This document shows positions 9,129 to 17,804 of a DNA stretch of 64,000 bases, piece after piece. Under the pieces are notes generated by a model. It ran no database searches, was not told the DNA's origin, and saw only the letters and a program-made list of their open reading frames with translations. Position numbers and translations under genes: made by a program. Origin of the DNA: Nocardioides marmorisolisilvae (GTDB lineage Bacteria > Actinomycetota > Actinomycetes > Propionibacteriales > Nocardioidaceae). The DNA lies in assembly GCF_003725775.1 (NCBI RefSeq), contig NZ_RJSG01000001.1, positions 248,262-312,261 on the forward strand, in the 5' to 3' direction. The stretch's first letter is position 1; each line of letters begins with the position of its first letter.

Positions 9129-10288
9129 CGGTTCACCTCCACCAGTCCGCCGAGCGACCTGTCGATCGGCTCCACCACCGTGACCCGCGAGCTCTGCAGC
9201 GGAGCGGTCCGGCCGAGACCGAGCACCCCGAGCACCGTCTTCAGCGGGCCGCAGGCGTCCGGCAGCAGGGCGCAGAGCACCACGCTCGGCTTGGCGGTCA
9301 GCTGGGTGACGGATTCACCGATGTTGGCCCGGGTGTCCAGGGTGCCGGCGTTCTCGTCGTAGGCCAGCGCCAGGTTGTTCAGCGCCTGCGGAGCGTCCTT
9401 GAGGGACTCCTCGAGGGCAGCGCGGTTCTTCGCGAAGATCTTGCTGATCTGGTTCAGGCCCTTGATGTTCGTGGTCAGCGCCTGCTTGTTGTCCGCCACG
9501 AAGCTGCGCACCTGGGTGAGAGCCACCGACAGGTTCTGCAGCACCTGGGCCAGATCGCCGCGCTCGTCGGAGAGCAGCTGGGCGCCGGAGGCCAGCGAGT
9601 CGTTGAACTTGCGCACCGTCTCGTCGTTCGCCGACAGGGCCGAGGTGAACTTCTCGATCTCGGAGACCGTGCCGAACAGCTCGTCCTTGTTGTCGGCCAG
9701 CGTCTTGGTCAGCCGCGACAGGTTCTTCAGGGTCGAGTTGAACTGGACGCCCTGGCCGCCGAAGTTCTTGGCGGTCGAGTCGAGCAGCCGGGTCAGCGCA
9801 CCGGTGCCGGTCGCGTCGGGCTTGTTCGCACCCTCCGGGCCGAGCGCCTTGGTGAGGTCGTTGATCGAGCCGAAGATCTCGTCGAGCTCCAGCGGGGTCG
9901 CCGTCCGGTCGGTGCCGAGGTGGGCGTCGTTCTTCAGCACCGCACCACCGCGGTAGACCGGGGTGAGCTGGATGAAGCGGTCGCCGACGATCGAGGGCGA
10001 GATGACCACGGCCTTCGCATCGGCCGGCACCTTGTACTTGTCGTCGTAGGTGAACTTCACCCGGACCTTGGTGCCCATCGGGGTCACGTCGTCGACCTTG
10101 CCGACCGAGACCCCGAGGATCTTGACGTCCGAGCCCTTGTAGAGCGACACGGTCCGCGGGAAGTCCGCGGTGATGGTCCGCTTGCCGCCGCCCGGAAGGA
10201 TCAGCAGCAGCGCGGCGACCAGGAGCACGACCACGACGACCACCAGGATCGCGGGGTTGAACTCACGCACGAGCTTTCGCGAGGCCAT
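9125..10288 (-). CDS. mceD: MCE family protein MceD
   Basis: This is a 387-residue Mce subunit. A very hydrophobic N-terminal anchor (ILVVVVVVLLVAALLLIL, ~14-31) is followed by an MCE domain (ITADFPRTVSLYKGSDVKIL, GVSVGKVDDVTPMG, VGDRFIQLTPVYRGG). The C-terminal two thirds are mainly alpha-helical, consistent with the needle-forming helices of Mce hexamers. The start overlaps the mceC stop as TGATG, and the stop overlaps mceE. It lies fourth in the A-F order; the letter is assigned by position and general similarity. Confidence 0.92.
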   Translation of the reverse strand: MASRKLVREFNPAILVVVVVVLLVAALLLILPGGGKRTITADFPRTVSLYKGSDVKILGVSVGKVDDVTPMGTKVRVKFTYDDKYKVPADAKAVVISPSIVGDRFIQLTPVYRGGAVLKNDAHLGTDRTATPLELDEIFGSINDLTKALGPEGANKPDATGTGALTRLLDSTAKNFGGQGVQFNSTLKNLSRLTKTLADNKDELFGTVSEIEKFTSALSANDETVRKFNDSLASGAQLLSDERGDLAQVLQNLSVALTQVRSFVADNKQALTTNIKGLNQISKIFAKNRAALEESLKDAPQALNNLALAYDENAGTLDTRANIGESVTQLTAKPSVVLCALLPDACGPLKTVLGVLGLGRTAPLQSSRVTVVEPIDRSLGGLVEVNR

Positions 10289-11262
10289 CAGTTACCCCCT
10301 CCCAGTCCCGGGGCCGGAGGCAGGTTGGAGATCCAGGTGTCGAACCACGGACCCGTGCCGAGGGTGTTGGTGAAGACCCGGTAGAACGGCGCCAGCAGGC
10401 GCAGCGAGTTGTCGAGGTTCGACTGGTTCTTCTTCAGCACGTTGACCACACCGGTGAGGTTGGACAGCGCGGGCTTCAGATCGGCGCGGGACTGCTGCAC
10501 CAGCAGGGTGAGCTCGGTGGAGAACTTGCTCGTGGAGACGAGCAGGGTGTGCACCGCCTCGCGACGGGCGACGACGGCGCGCAGCAGCGTGTCGCTGTTC
10601 TTCATCAGCGTGACGATGTCCTGGTTGCGGTCGGCCAGCACGCCTGAGACCGTCTTCAGGTTGCCGAGCAGCTCGTTGACCTGGGCGTCGCGGTCGGCCA
10701 CGTTCGCGGACAGCGCGGAGAGGCCCTTGAGGGTGCTCTTCAGCGCGGCCGGGGTGTCCTTGGTGGCGTCGGCCAGGGTGTTCAGCGACTTGGTCAGCTG
10801 CGGCAGGTCGATGTCCTCGGCGCGCTGGGCCAGGCCCGAGAACGCCTCGACGACGTCGTACGCCGAGCGGGTCCGCGACTCGGGGATCGTGGCACCCTTC
10901 TTCAGCTGGCCCTTGCCGGCCGGCTCGAGCGCCAGGAACATCGCGCCGAGCAGCGTCTTGACCTTGATCTGGGCCCCGGTCGTCGTGCCGAACTTCGAGC
11001 CGGTCTTGATCTTGAAGGCGACCCGCACGTGGTCGCCGCTCAGGCCGACGCTGGTGACCTTGCCGACGCGCACGCCGGCGATCCGGACCTCGTCGTTCGG
11101 CTTGAGGCCGCTGGAGTCGGAGAACGAGGCGTAGTAGGTGTCACCGCCGCCGATCAGCGGCAGCGAGTCCGCCTTGAAGGCGACCAGGATCATCACGATG
11201 ATCGCGGCGATGCTGGCGGCACCGATCTTGACGGGGTTCCGCTCACGGAAGGGAACGCTCAT
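10288..11262 (-). CDS. mceC: MCE family protein MceC
   Basis: This is a 324-residue Mce subunit. MSVPFRERNPVKIGAAS leads into a transmembrane helix (~15-33). The MCE domain is YYASFSDSSGLKPNDEVRIA and GVRVGKVTSVGLSG, with LLGAMFLALEPAGKG. A helical part with repeated hydrophobic heptads follows, and the C-terminus is LPPAPGLGGGN. I chose ATG at 11262, which overlaps the mceB stop by 4 bases (ATGA); the frame upstream is only mceB shadow. It is somewhat shorter than MceA/B/E/F. Role: channel subunit of the Mce lipid importer. Confidence 0.92.
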   Translation of the reverse strand: MSVPFRERNPVKIGAASIAAIIVMILVAFKADSLPLIGGGDTYYASFSDSSGLKPNDEVRIAGVRVGKVTSVGLSGDHVRVAFKIKTGSKFGTTTGAQIKVKTLLGAMFLALEPAGKGQLKKGATIPESRTRSAYDVVEAFSGLAQRAEDIDLPQLTKSLNTLADATKDTPAALKSTLKGLSALSANVADRDAQVNELLGNLKTVSGVLADRNQDIVTLMKNSDTLLRAVVARREAVHTLLVSTSKFSTELTLLVQQSRADLKPALSNLTGVVNVLKKNQSNLDNSLRLLAPFYRVFTNTLGTGPWFDTWISNLPPAPGLGGGN

Positions 11263-12308
11263 GAGAGGTTGCACCTCCCGTTCCCGCCCGGGTACGTCTC
11301 GTAGGGAACGTTGATGTTGCCGGTCGGCAGCACCACCTTCGCCTTGAACTCGCACAGGTAGAAGTTGAAGAACGACCCGTAGATCGCGGTCCGACCGATC
11401 TTGGTCAGCTTGATCGGCAGGATCTGCAGCGCCCGGTCGATCTCGTCACTTCCCTTGTTGAGGTTGGTGGCGACCGTGCGCAGGCCCTTGATGTCCTGCA
11501 CCAGGCCGGGGCGGATGCCGGTGGTGATGTCGGCGGTCTGCTGGGCCAGCGCGGAGACCGAGTCCAGCGAGTCGAGGATCGCGTTCCGGTCCTGGGTCAG
11601 GCCGGTGACGAACGTCTTCAGGTTCACGATCAGGCTGTTCAGCTGCTGGTCGCGGTCCCCCACCGTCTGGAGCACGGCATTGAGATTGTCGATCACGTCG
11701 CCGATCAGCTGGTCGCGGTCGGCGAGGGTGTTGGTGATCTCGCCGGTGCTCTGCAGCAGGCCCTGGAGGTTGCCGCCCTCGCCCTGGAAGACCTGGATGA
11801 TCTCGTAGGACAGGCGGTTCACGTCGGCCGGCGTGAGCGCGGCGAACAGTGGCTTGAAGCCGTTGAACAGCACGGTCAGATCGAGCGCCGGCTGGGTCTG
11901 GCTCAGCGGCAGGGTGTCGCCGGCGGGCAACCGGCTGGTGTCGCCGACGCCCTGGGTCACCGAGATGTAGCGCTGACCGACGAGGTTCCGGTACCGGATC
12001 GTCGCGGTCGAGCTGCGGGTGACCTCGGAGGACTTGCGCACCGTGAAGGTGACCTTCGCCTTGGTGCGGTCGAAGATCTGGACGTTCTTCACGCTCCCGA
12101 CCTTCACACCGGCGATCCGGATGTCGTCACCCTTCACCACGCCGGTGGCGTCGGTGAAGATCGCCTTGTAGGTGCGCGACCGCTCGAAGCTCAGGTTGCC
12201 GATGACGACGACGAGCATCATCGTCGCCAGGCCGGTGACCACCATGAAGATGACCAGCTTGGTCAGGTCTCCCCGGGTCTTCTTGTCCAGCATCCGCACG
12301 CCGCTCAT
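11259..12308 (-). CDS. mceB: MCE family protein MceB
   Basis: This is a 349-residue Mce subunit. KLVIFMVVTGLATMMLVVVI forms the N-terminal anchor. The MCE domain reads YKAIFTDATGVVKGDDIRIA, GVKVGSVKNVQIFD and LVGQRYISVTQG. The C-terminus (YGSFFNFYLCEFKAKVVLP then GNGRCNLS) is the typical MceB ending with paired cysteines. The start at 12308 overlaps the mceA stop by 4 bases; an internal Met at residue 6 is a less likely start because the overlap spacing favours the first. It is part of the Mce operon. Confidence 0.93.
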   Translation of the reverse strand: MSGVRMLDKKTRGDLTKLVIFMVVTGLATMMLVVVIGNLSFERSRTYKAIFTDATGVVKGDDIRIAGVKVGSVKNVQIFDRTKAKVTFTVRKSSEVTRSSTATIRYRNLVGQRYISVTQGVGDTSRLPAGDTLPLSQTQPALDLTVLFNGFKPLFAALTPADVNRLSYEIIQVFQGEGGNLQGLLQSTGEITNTLADRDQLIGDVIDNLNAVLQTVGDRDQQLNSLIVNLKTFVTGLTQDRNAILDSLDSVSALAQQTADITTGIRPGLVQDIKGLRTVATNLNKGSDEIDRALQILPIKLTKIGRTAIYGSFFNFYLCEFKAKVVLPTGNINVPYETYPGGNGRCNLS

Positions 12309-13576
12309 CGGACACTCACCTGCGTCCCGGCAGCGAGCGGCCCGAAGAGCAGCGTGGTCAGGTCGGGGACGTCGGAGGCGGGGACCCCCATCACCGGAGC
12401 GGTGAGTGCATTGAAGAAGGCCTTCTGGCTGTCGGACCCAGCGGGGTTGGTCGAGTACGCGTCCACGTTCGGTGCGGTGCGCTGGGCGTCACCGCGCTGC
12501 AGCCCGTTCACGCCGTCGTTGAGGTTCGGCACCCCGGTGAACGGGACCTTCGGGTTCGGCAGGCCGAGGCACGCCGGGCCGTTGTCCGCGCCGTAGACCT
12601 GGCGGTCCTGCGGCCCGTACCCGCGCGGCTGGCGGGGCAGGGTGATCAGGTCGATGTGGAACACGAACCCGCGGAAGGTGTTGGCCAGCAGCGGCGCCTG
12701 GTCGACCAGGCCGCGCAGCAGGCACGGGAACTCCGCGGAGTAGCGATTGAGCAGCTTGGTCTGCGGTGCGCTGAGCTGGCCGAGCTCGACGATGTTGTCA
12801 CCGTTGGCGTCGAGGAAGGTCTTCGCGGTCGCGGAGAACGAGCTGACGTCCTTGAAGAACGCGTTCAGCTTGGCCTGGCGCGAGAGCAGCGTGTCGCCGG
12901 TCTTCACGGTGTTGCGCAGGGTGGCGGCGATCTGCGGGGCCACGTCGGCGTAGGTGCCGCTGACCTTGGAGAGCAGGCGCAGGTCCTCGACCAGAGCCGG
13001 AACCTGCGGGTTGAACCGCTTCAGGTAGGAGTTCAGCGTCTCGATGTTCTCGCCGATGGCCTCACCACGGCCCTCGAGCGCGCTGGCGAGCGCGTTCAGG
13101 GTGTAGTTGAGCTCGGCCGGCTGCACCGCGCGGAGCAGCGGGTAGATGTCGTTGAGGACCTTCTCGACCTCGATCGGCAGCGCCGTCTGGGTGATCCGGT
13201 CACCCTTCTTCAGCGGCGTGGTCGAGGCGTCCTTCGGGATCACCAGCTCGACGTACTTCTCACCGAACAGCGTCTTCGGGAGGATCGAAGCGGTGACGTT
13301 GTCCGGGATCTGGTCGATCTTGTTCGGCTTGATCCCGAGGGTCAGCACCGCGCCGTCGGCGCCGGACTTCGCCTCCATGACCTGGCCGACGATGACGCCG
13401 CGGACCTTCACGTCCGCCCGCGCCGGCAGCTGGAGACCGATCGTGTCGGTGTTCAGCTGGACCTTGTCGAAGGACAGGAACTTCTGGGTGAAGACCGCGT
13501 TCACGGTCCACACCATCAGGAGGAGCAGGGCGAGGAAGAGCACGCCGAGCACGCGGTTGCTGAAGATCCTGCCCAT
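12305..13576 (-). CDS. mceA: MCE family protein MceA
   Basis: This 423-residue protein is the first Mce substrate-binding/channel subunit. RVLGVLFLALLLLMVWTVNA is the N-terminal membrane anchor. The MCE domain includes NTDTIGLQLPARADVKVRGV, IVGQVMEAKSGADG and LFGEKYVELVIP. A helical domain and a C-terminal tail with FRGFVFHIDLITLPRQPRGY follow. Its ATG overlaps the yrbEB stop as TGATG. No integrin-binding or substrate-specific motif is evident, so whether the cargo is a sterol, fatty acid or phospholipid cannot be read from the sequence. Confidence 0.94.
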   Translation of the reverse strand: MGRIFSNRVLGVLFLALLLLMVWTVNAVFTQKFLSFDKVQLNTDTIGLQLPARADVKVRGVIVGQVMEAKSGADGAVLTLGIKPNKIDQIPDNVTASILPKTLFGEKYVELVIPKDASTTPLKKGDRITQTALPIEVEKVLNDIYPLLRAVQPAELNYTLNALASALEGRGEAIGENIETLNSYLKRFNPQVPALVEDLRLLSKVSGTYADVAPQIAATLRNTVKTGDTLLSRQAKLNAFFKDVSSFSATAKTFLDANGDNIVELGQLSAPQTKLLNRYSAEFPCLLRGLVDQAPLLANTFRGFVFHIDLITLPRQPRGYGPQDRQVYGADNGPACLGLPNPKVPFTGVPNLNDGVNGLQRGDAQRTAPNVDAYSTNPAGSDSQKAFFNALTAPVMGVPASDVPDLTTLLFGPLAAGTQVSVR

Positions 13577-14403
13577 CAGCCCGCCAACCTGACCGTGGTC
13601 GTCGAACCCCAGATGGCCATGCTCAGGAACAGGTCGATGACGTTGATCGCCACGATCGAGGTGCGCACGGCGCGACCCACCGCCACACCCACGCCGGCGG
13701 GACCGCCGCTCGCGGTGTAACCGTGGTAGCAGTGGATCAGGATCACCACGACGGCGAACACCAGCACCTTTCCGAAGGACCAGAGCACGTCACCGGGTGG
13801 CAGGAACTGATTGAAGTAGTGGTCGTACGTACCGGCGCTCTGACCGAAGAACCGGGTGACGACGAGCCGGGTCGAGAAATATGACGACAGCAGGCCGACG
13901 ACGTAGAGCGGCGTGATCGCGATGAGGCCGGCGATGATCCGGGTCGTGACCAGGAACGGCATCGACGGGATGGCCATCACCTCGAGGGCGTCGACCTCCT
14001 CGGAGATGCGCATGGCGCCGAGCTGGGCGGTGAAGCCGCAGCCGACGGTCGCGGCGAGCGCGATGCCGGCGATCAGCGGGGAGATCTCGCGGGTGTTGAA
14101 GTAGGCCGAGACGAATCCGGAGAAGGCCGCTGTGCCGATCTGGTTCAGCGAGGCGTAGCCCTGGAGGCCGACCTCGGTCCCGGTGAAGAACGCCATCGCG
14201 GTGATGACGCCGACGGTGCCGCCGATGACCGCGAGCGCGCCGCTGCCCAGGGTCACCTCGGCGAGCAGCCGCAGGATCTCCTTGGGGTAGCGGGTCACCG
14301 AGCGCGGCGTGGCGATCAGGGCGCGGATGTAGAACGCCAGCTCCTCGCCCATGCGGTCGAGCATCCGGAGCGGCGCCTGTGCCTTGTTCATCAGGTCTGA
14401 CAT
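13576..14403 (-). CDS. yrbEB: YrbEB, MlaE-family ABC transporter permease
   Basis: This 275-residue polytopic permease has about five transmembrane segments. The MlaE signature region is present (ISPLIAGIALAATVGCGFTA, QLGAMRISEEVDALEVMAIP). The EEVDAL stretch is the coupling element that contacts the MlaF/MceG ATPase. It ends with GYTASGGPAGVGVAVGRAV, the conserved permease C-terminal motif. It pairs with YrbEA, starting 4 bases after that gene's stop, to form the inner-membrane channel beneath the Mce subunits. In mycobacteria the equivalent genes are yrbE1B-4B. Confidence 0.95.
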   Translation of the reverse strand: MSDLMNKAQAPLRMLDRMGEELAFYIRALIATPRSVTRYPKEILRLLAEVTLGSGALAVIGGTVGVITAMAFFTGTEVGLQGYASLNQIGTAAFSGFVSAYFNTREISPLIAGIALAATVGCGFTAQLGAMRISEEVDALEVMAIPSMPFLVTTRIIAGLIAITPLYVVGLLSSYFSTRLVVTRFFGQSAGTYDHYFNQFLPPGDVLWSFGKVLVFAVVVILIHCYHGYTASGGPAGVGVAVGRAVRTSIVAINVIDLFLSMAIWGSTTTVRLAG

Positions 14404-14407
14404 GGCG

Positions 14408-15193
14408 CTAACCCGTCTTCGGGGGGACGAGTTGGAAGTAGATGGCGCTCATCACGAAGTTCACGACGAACAGCAGCATGAAGGTGATGACCACCGACTC
14501 GTTCACCGCGTCGCCGACTCCCTTCGGGCCACCGCCCGCGTTCATGCCCTTGTACGCCGCGACGATGGCCGCGATCAGGCCGAACACCAGGGCTTTGGCC
14601 ATGCCTTGGTACAGGTCGGGGAGCTGGGCCAACGCCGTGAAGCTGGCCAGGTAGGCACCGGGGGTGCCGTCCTGCAGCACCACGTTGAAGAAGTAACCGC
14701 CGCAGACACCGACGACGCTGACCAGGCCGTTGAGGAAGACCGCGACCAGCATGCAGGCGAGCACGCGAGGCACCACGAGCCGTTGGATCGGGTCGATGCC
14801 GAGCACCATCATCGCGTCGAGCTCTTCGCGGATCTTGCGGGCACCGAGGTCCGCCGCGATCGCAGAGCCGCCGGCGCCGGCGATCAGCAGCGAGGTCGCG
14901 ATCGGCCCTGCCTCACGGACGACTGCGAGGACCGAGGCCGAACCCGTGAACGACTGCGCGCCGAACTGCTTGATCAGGCCGCCCACCTGGAGCGCGATGA
15001 CCGCGCCGAAGGGGATGGCGACCAGAGCGGTCGGCACGATCGTCACGGAGGCGATGAACCACGCCTGCTGGAGGAACTCGCGTGTCTGGAAGGGTCGCTT
15101 GAACAGCGACCTCCCGACGTCGAGCCCGAAGGCGAAAAGCTTGCCGGCTGTCCCGATCGGAGCCAGGATCCGGTCCGCGGTGGCGGAGGACAT
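14408..15193 (-). CDS. yrbEA: YrbEA, MlaE-family ABC transporter permease
   Basis: This 261-residue permease is the partner of YrbEB. It contains SFTGSASVLAVVREAGPIAT, then LLIAGAGGSAIAADLGARKI and the coupling motif REELDAMMVLGIDPIQRLVV, which are hallmarks of MlaE/YrbE proteins. Membrane segments cover most of the remaining length, and it ends YFQLVPPKTG. The ATG at 15193 lies 6 bases after the mceG stop. Together with YrbEB and the MceG ATPase it forms the ABC core of the Mce importer. Confidence 0.95.
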   Translation of the reverse strand: MSSATADRILAPIGTAGKLFAFGLDVGRSLFKRPFQTREFLQQAWFIASVTIVPTALVAIPFGAVIALQVGGLIKQFGAQSFTGSASVLAVVREAGPIATSLLIAGAGGSAIAADLGARKIREELDAMMVLGIDPIQRLVVPRVLACMLVAVFLNGLVSVVGVCGGYFFNVVLQDGTPGAYLASFTALAQLPDLYQGMAKALVFGLIAAIVAAYKGMNAGGGPKGVGDAVNESVVITFMLLFVVNFVMSAIYFQLVPPKTG

Positions 15194-15199
15194 CTGCCG

Positions 15200-16153
15200 T
15201 CAGGCCCCCGGTGCCATCGACATGTTCGGGGCGAACGATCCGGGAGGCGGCGTGACGCCGTTCTCCGCGCACCACTGGCCCGGAGGACGCTGGCTCTTGC
15301 GCGGGATGCCCGAGGACGGCTCCTGCTGCAGCGGGATCGGGGGCAGCGGCGGCAGCTCCTGGTCCTTCTCGGCCTCGAGCTCGTCGGCGTCCTTCTCCTC
15401 CGACATGCCGATCGGGCCGACGCGCTGGGCGTTGAGGAACTGGCGCACCACCGGCTCCTCGGAGCTCAGCAGCATCTCGCGCGGACCGAACATCGCCAGG
15501 TGCTTGTGGTACAGCAGGCCGATGTTGTCCGGCACCGTCCGGGCGGTGTTGATGTCGTGGGTCACGATCAGGAACGTCGCGTCGATCTGCGCGTTCAGGT
15601 CGATGATCAGCTGGTTCAGGAAGCTGGTGCGGACCGGGTCCAGACCGGAGTCCGGCTCGTCGAAGAGCACGATCTCCGGGTCCAGGACCAGCGCACGCGC
15701 CAGGCCGGCACGCTTGCGCATACCGCCGGAGATCTCACCGGGGAGCTTGTCCTCGGCACCGAGGAGACCGACGAGGTCCATCTTCTCCATGACGATGTTG
15801 CGGATCTCGGACTCGGACTTCTTGGTGTGCTCGCGCAGCGGGAAGGCGACGTTGTCGTAGAGGTTCATCGAGCCGAACATCGCGCCGTCCTGGAACAGCA
15901 CGCCGAAGAGCTTGCGGATCTCGTAGAGCTCCTTCTCCGGGCAGGAGGCGATGTCGACGCCCTCGATGATGACCTTGCCCTCGTCGGGCTTGAGCAGACC
16001 GATGATCGTCTTCAGCAGCACCGACTTACCGGTACCGGACGGACCGAGCATCACGCAGATCTCACCCGCGGGAACCGTCAGGCTGACGTCCTTCCAGATC
16101 AGCGACTTTCCGAACGACTTGGTGAGGTGCTCGATCTTGATCTCGACGCCCAT
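15200..16153 (-). CDS. mceG: MceG (Mkl), ATPase of the Mce transporter
   Basis: This 317-residue ABC ATPase shows Walker A GPSGTGKS (~37-44), the signature ISGGMRKRAGLARAL (unusual M for the LSGGQ Gln, as in MlaF/Mkl) and Walker B IVLFDEPDSGLDP, with the switch His in VTHD. Beyond the ~250-residue ATPase there is an acidic then Pro-rich tail of ~70 residues ending NMSMAPGA. I chose ATG at 16153, preceded by AGAGGGAG 9 bases upstream; a 16-codon upstream reading has no ribosome site. In mycobacteria a single mkl serves all mce operons from a separate site, whereas here it heads the operon. Confidence 0.95.
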   Translation of the reverse strand: MGVEIKIEHLTKSFGKSLIWKDVSLTVPAGEICVMLGPSGTGKSVLLKTIIGLLKPDEGKVIIEGVDIASCPEKELYEIRKLFGVLFQDGAMFGSMNLYDNVAFPLREHTKKSESEIRNIVMEKMDLVGLLGAEDKLPGEISGGMRKRAGLARALVLDPEIVLFDEPDSGLDPVRTSFLNQLIIDLNAQIDATFLIVTHDINTARTVPDNIGLLYHKHLAMFGPREMLLSSEEPVVRQFLNAQRVGPIGMSEEKDADELEAEKDQELPPLPPIPLQQEPSSGIPRKSQRPPGQWCAENGVTPPPGSFAPNMSMAPGA

Positions 16154-16330
16154 GGAGAAACTCCCTCTAGATCCGGATGGCAGGTGTGACTCCCACGACA
16201 CTCCCGCCTGGTCAAACCAACGAGTAACCGGAGGCTAAGTTACGCGGACATTGCGCTCACGTCACCCTCCGCCACATCCGTCTCAGATTCAGGGAACGAA
16301 ACGCGACAAGACGTGCCGGAGTATGCGAAG

Positions 16331-16360
16331 AGCGGCCGGTCCCCGGGGGGACCGACCGCT
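16331..16360 (-). terminator. terminator-like hairpin after rplL
   Basis: An inverted repeat with 14-base arms, AGCGGCCGGTCCCC and GGGGACCGACCGCT (one mismatch, 2-base gap), lies 28 bases past the rplL stop on the transcript side. It lacks a long U tract, as is usual in high-GC actinobacteria. It separates the rplJ-rplL unit from the Mce operon, whose first gene begins 178 bases further on. Confidence 0.65.
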
Positions 16361-16388
16361 CCTGCGGTGAATCTGGAGTGCTACGAGG

Positions 16389-16784
16389 TCACTTGAGCGT
16401 GACGGTGGCGCCGGCGCCCTCGAGGGCCTCCTTGGCCTTGTCAGCGGTCTCCTTGTTGACCTTCTCGAGGATCGCCTTCGGGGCGGCCTCGACGAGCTCC
16501 TTGGCCTCCTTCAGACCGAGGGAGGTCAGGGCGCGCACCTCCTTGATGACGTTGATCTTCTTGTCACCAGCGGCGTCCAGGATGACGTCGAACTCGTCCT
16601 GGTCACCAGCGTCGTCGCTACCGGCAGCGGCGCCGCCGCCGGCCGGGGCGGCCGCGGCAACGGCGACCGGAGCAGCGGCGGTCACGCCGAAGGTCTCCTC
16701 GAACTGCTTCACGAACTCGCTGAGCTCCAGGAGGGTCATCTCCTTGAAAGCGTCGAGCAGCTCGTCGGTGCTGAGCTTCGCCAT
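16389..16784 (-). CDS. rplL: 50S ribosomal protein L7/L12
   Basis: The 131-residue stalk protein has an N-terminal dimerisation domain ([20 protein letters not shown]). An Ala/Gly-rich hinge (~40-60) follows, and then the C-terminal factor-binding domain ([20 protein letters not shown], ending [12 protein letters not shown]). ATG at 16784 follows a strong GGAAGGAA site. It lies 75 bases downstream of rplJ. Identity is certain. Confidence 0.98.
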   Translation of the reverse strand: MAKLSTDELLDAFKEMTLLELSEFVKQFEETFGVTAAAPVAVAAAAPAGGGAAAGSDDAGDQDEFDVILDAAGDKKINVIKEVRALTSLGLKEAKELVEAAPKAILEKVNKETADKAKEALEGAGATVTLK

Positions 16785-16859
16785 GGTGGCGTTCCTTCCG
16801 TTCGTGGCGGCGTCAGGCGACGCCCGCCAAGTTTCTTTTCGTGGGTGGTGGTTGCCGAA

Positions 16860-17549
16860 CTACTCGGCGGGTGCGTCCTCGGCGACCTCGGCCTCGGCCG
16901 CGGGGGCCTCGGTCTCGGCAGCGTCGTCAGCGGCAGCCTCGGCCTCGGCCGGCTCCTCTGCGGGAGCCTCCTCGGCAGGGGCCTCCTCCGCGGCAGCGGC
17001 CGGAGCACCGGCACCACCCGCGAGGATCGAGGGGTCCTGCTGCGCCTTCGCCTCCAGGGCACCGACGATGCGGGCAGCCTGGGCGAGCGGGGCGTTGAGC
17101 AGGTAGACGGCCTGGCTGAGCGAGGCGAGCATCGCGCCCGCCAGCTTGCCCAGGAGAACCTCGCGCGACTCGAGATCGGCCAGCTTGGCGATCTCCTTCG
17201 CGTCCATCGAGGCACCGTCGACGTAGCCGCCCTTGATGACGAGGGCGGGGTTCGCCTTGGCGAAGTCACGCAGACCCTTGGCAGCCTCCACGACGTCGCC
17301 GTTGATGAAGGCGATCGCCGTCGGCCCGGTGAGCAGGTCGTCGAATCCCTCGACGCCGGCTTCCTTGGCCGCGAGCTGGGTCAGCGTGTTCTTGACCACG
17401 GCGTAGTTGGCGTTCTGGCCGAGAGCGCGCCGCAGATCCTGCAGCTGCTTGACGGTCAGGCCGCGGTACTCGGTCAGCACGGCGCCGGCGGACTCGTTGA
17501 ACTGCTCAACGATCTCCGCAACGGCTGCTGCCTTGTCAGGCCGGGCCAT
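16860..17549 (-). CDS. rplJ: 50S ribosomal protein L10 with acidic tail
   Basis: L10 anchors the L7/L12 stalk to 23S rRNA. The core is recognisable from [17 protein letters not shown] through [28 protein letters not shown] and [20 protein letters not shown]. At 229 residues it is longer than the ~175 typical of the family because residues ~185-229 form an Ala/Glu/Pro-rich acidic tail. GGAAGGAGCCCC precedes the ATG. A structured leader upstream (17552-17731) suggests the classical autogenous control by L10-L12. Confidence 0.97.
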   Translation of the reverse strand: MARPDKAAAVAEIVEQFNESAGAVLTEYRGLTVKQLQDLRRALGQNANYAVVKNTLTQLAAKEAGVEGFDDLLTGPTAIAFINGDVVEAAKGLRDFAKANPALVIKGGYVDGASMDAKEIAKLADLESREVLLGKLAGAMLASLSQAVYLLNAPLAQAARIVGALEAKAQQDPSILAGGAGAPAAAAEEAPAEEAPAEEPAEAEAAADDAAETEAPAAEAEVAEDAPAE

Positions 17550-17551
17550 GG

Positions 17552-17731
17552 GGCTCCTTCCAACTGTGCACGGGTTGTGCGAACCGAACCCGGCCGAGAA
17601 AAGACGAAACGCCCTGGCGCAGGCACAGGGCGTGGCACGGCGTAGCCGTTCTACTCTCTGTCACCTGCGCAGGCCGCCCGTTTTCACGGACCTTCGCACT
17701 CCGGGGAGTGGACCGGCGGTCTTCGGTTCCA
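17552..17731 (-). ncRNA. ribosomal protein L10 leader (autoregulatory 5' UTR)
   Basis: Between a good promoter and rplJ lies a ~180-base leader. It contains a stable stem, CGCCCTG at 17610-17616 pairing with CAGGGCG at 17626-17632, and other pairable segments towards the start codon. L10 leaders that bind the L10-(L12)n complex occur at this position in most bacteria. The assignment uses position, promoter spacing and the hairpin; I could not score it against the family model. Confidence 0.55.
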
Positions 17732-17738
17732 GCGGGAA

Positions 17739-17767
17739 ACTGTACGGGAGTACGCCGTGAGCGCCAA
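17739..17767 (-). promoter_or_regulatory. rplJ-rplL promoter
   Basis: On the minus strand TTGGCG (17762-17767) and TACAGT (17739-17744) are separated by exactly 17 bases, a strong housekeeping sigma-70 class match. It would initiate near 17731 and make the L10 leader. It lies 38 bases downstream of the marR stop, so the ribosomal pair is independent of marR. Confidence 0.55.
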
Positions 17768-17804
17768 ATCGGCCCCGGATCGTCCCCCGAACCGGGCGCC
17801 GCGC

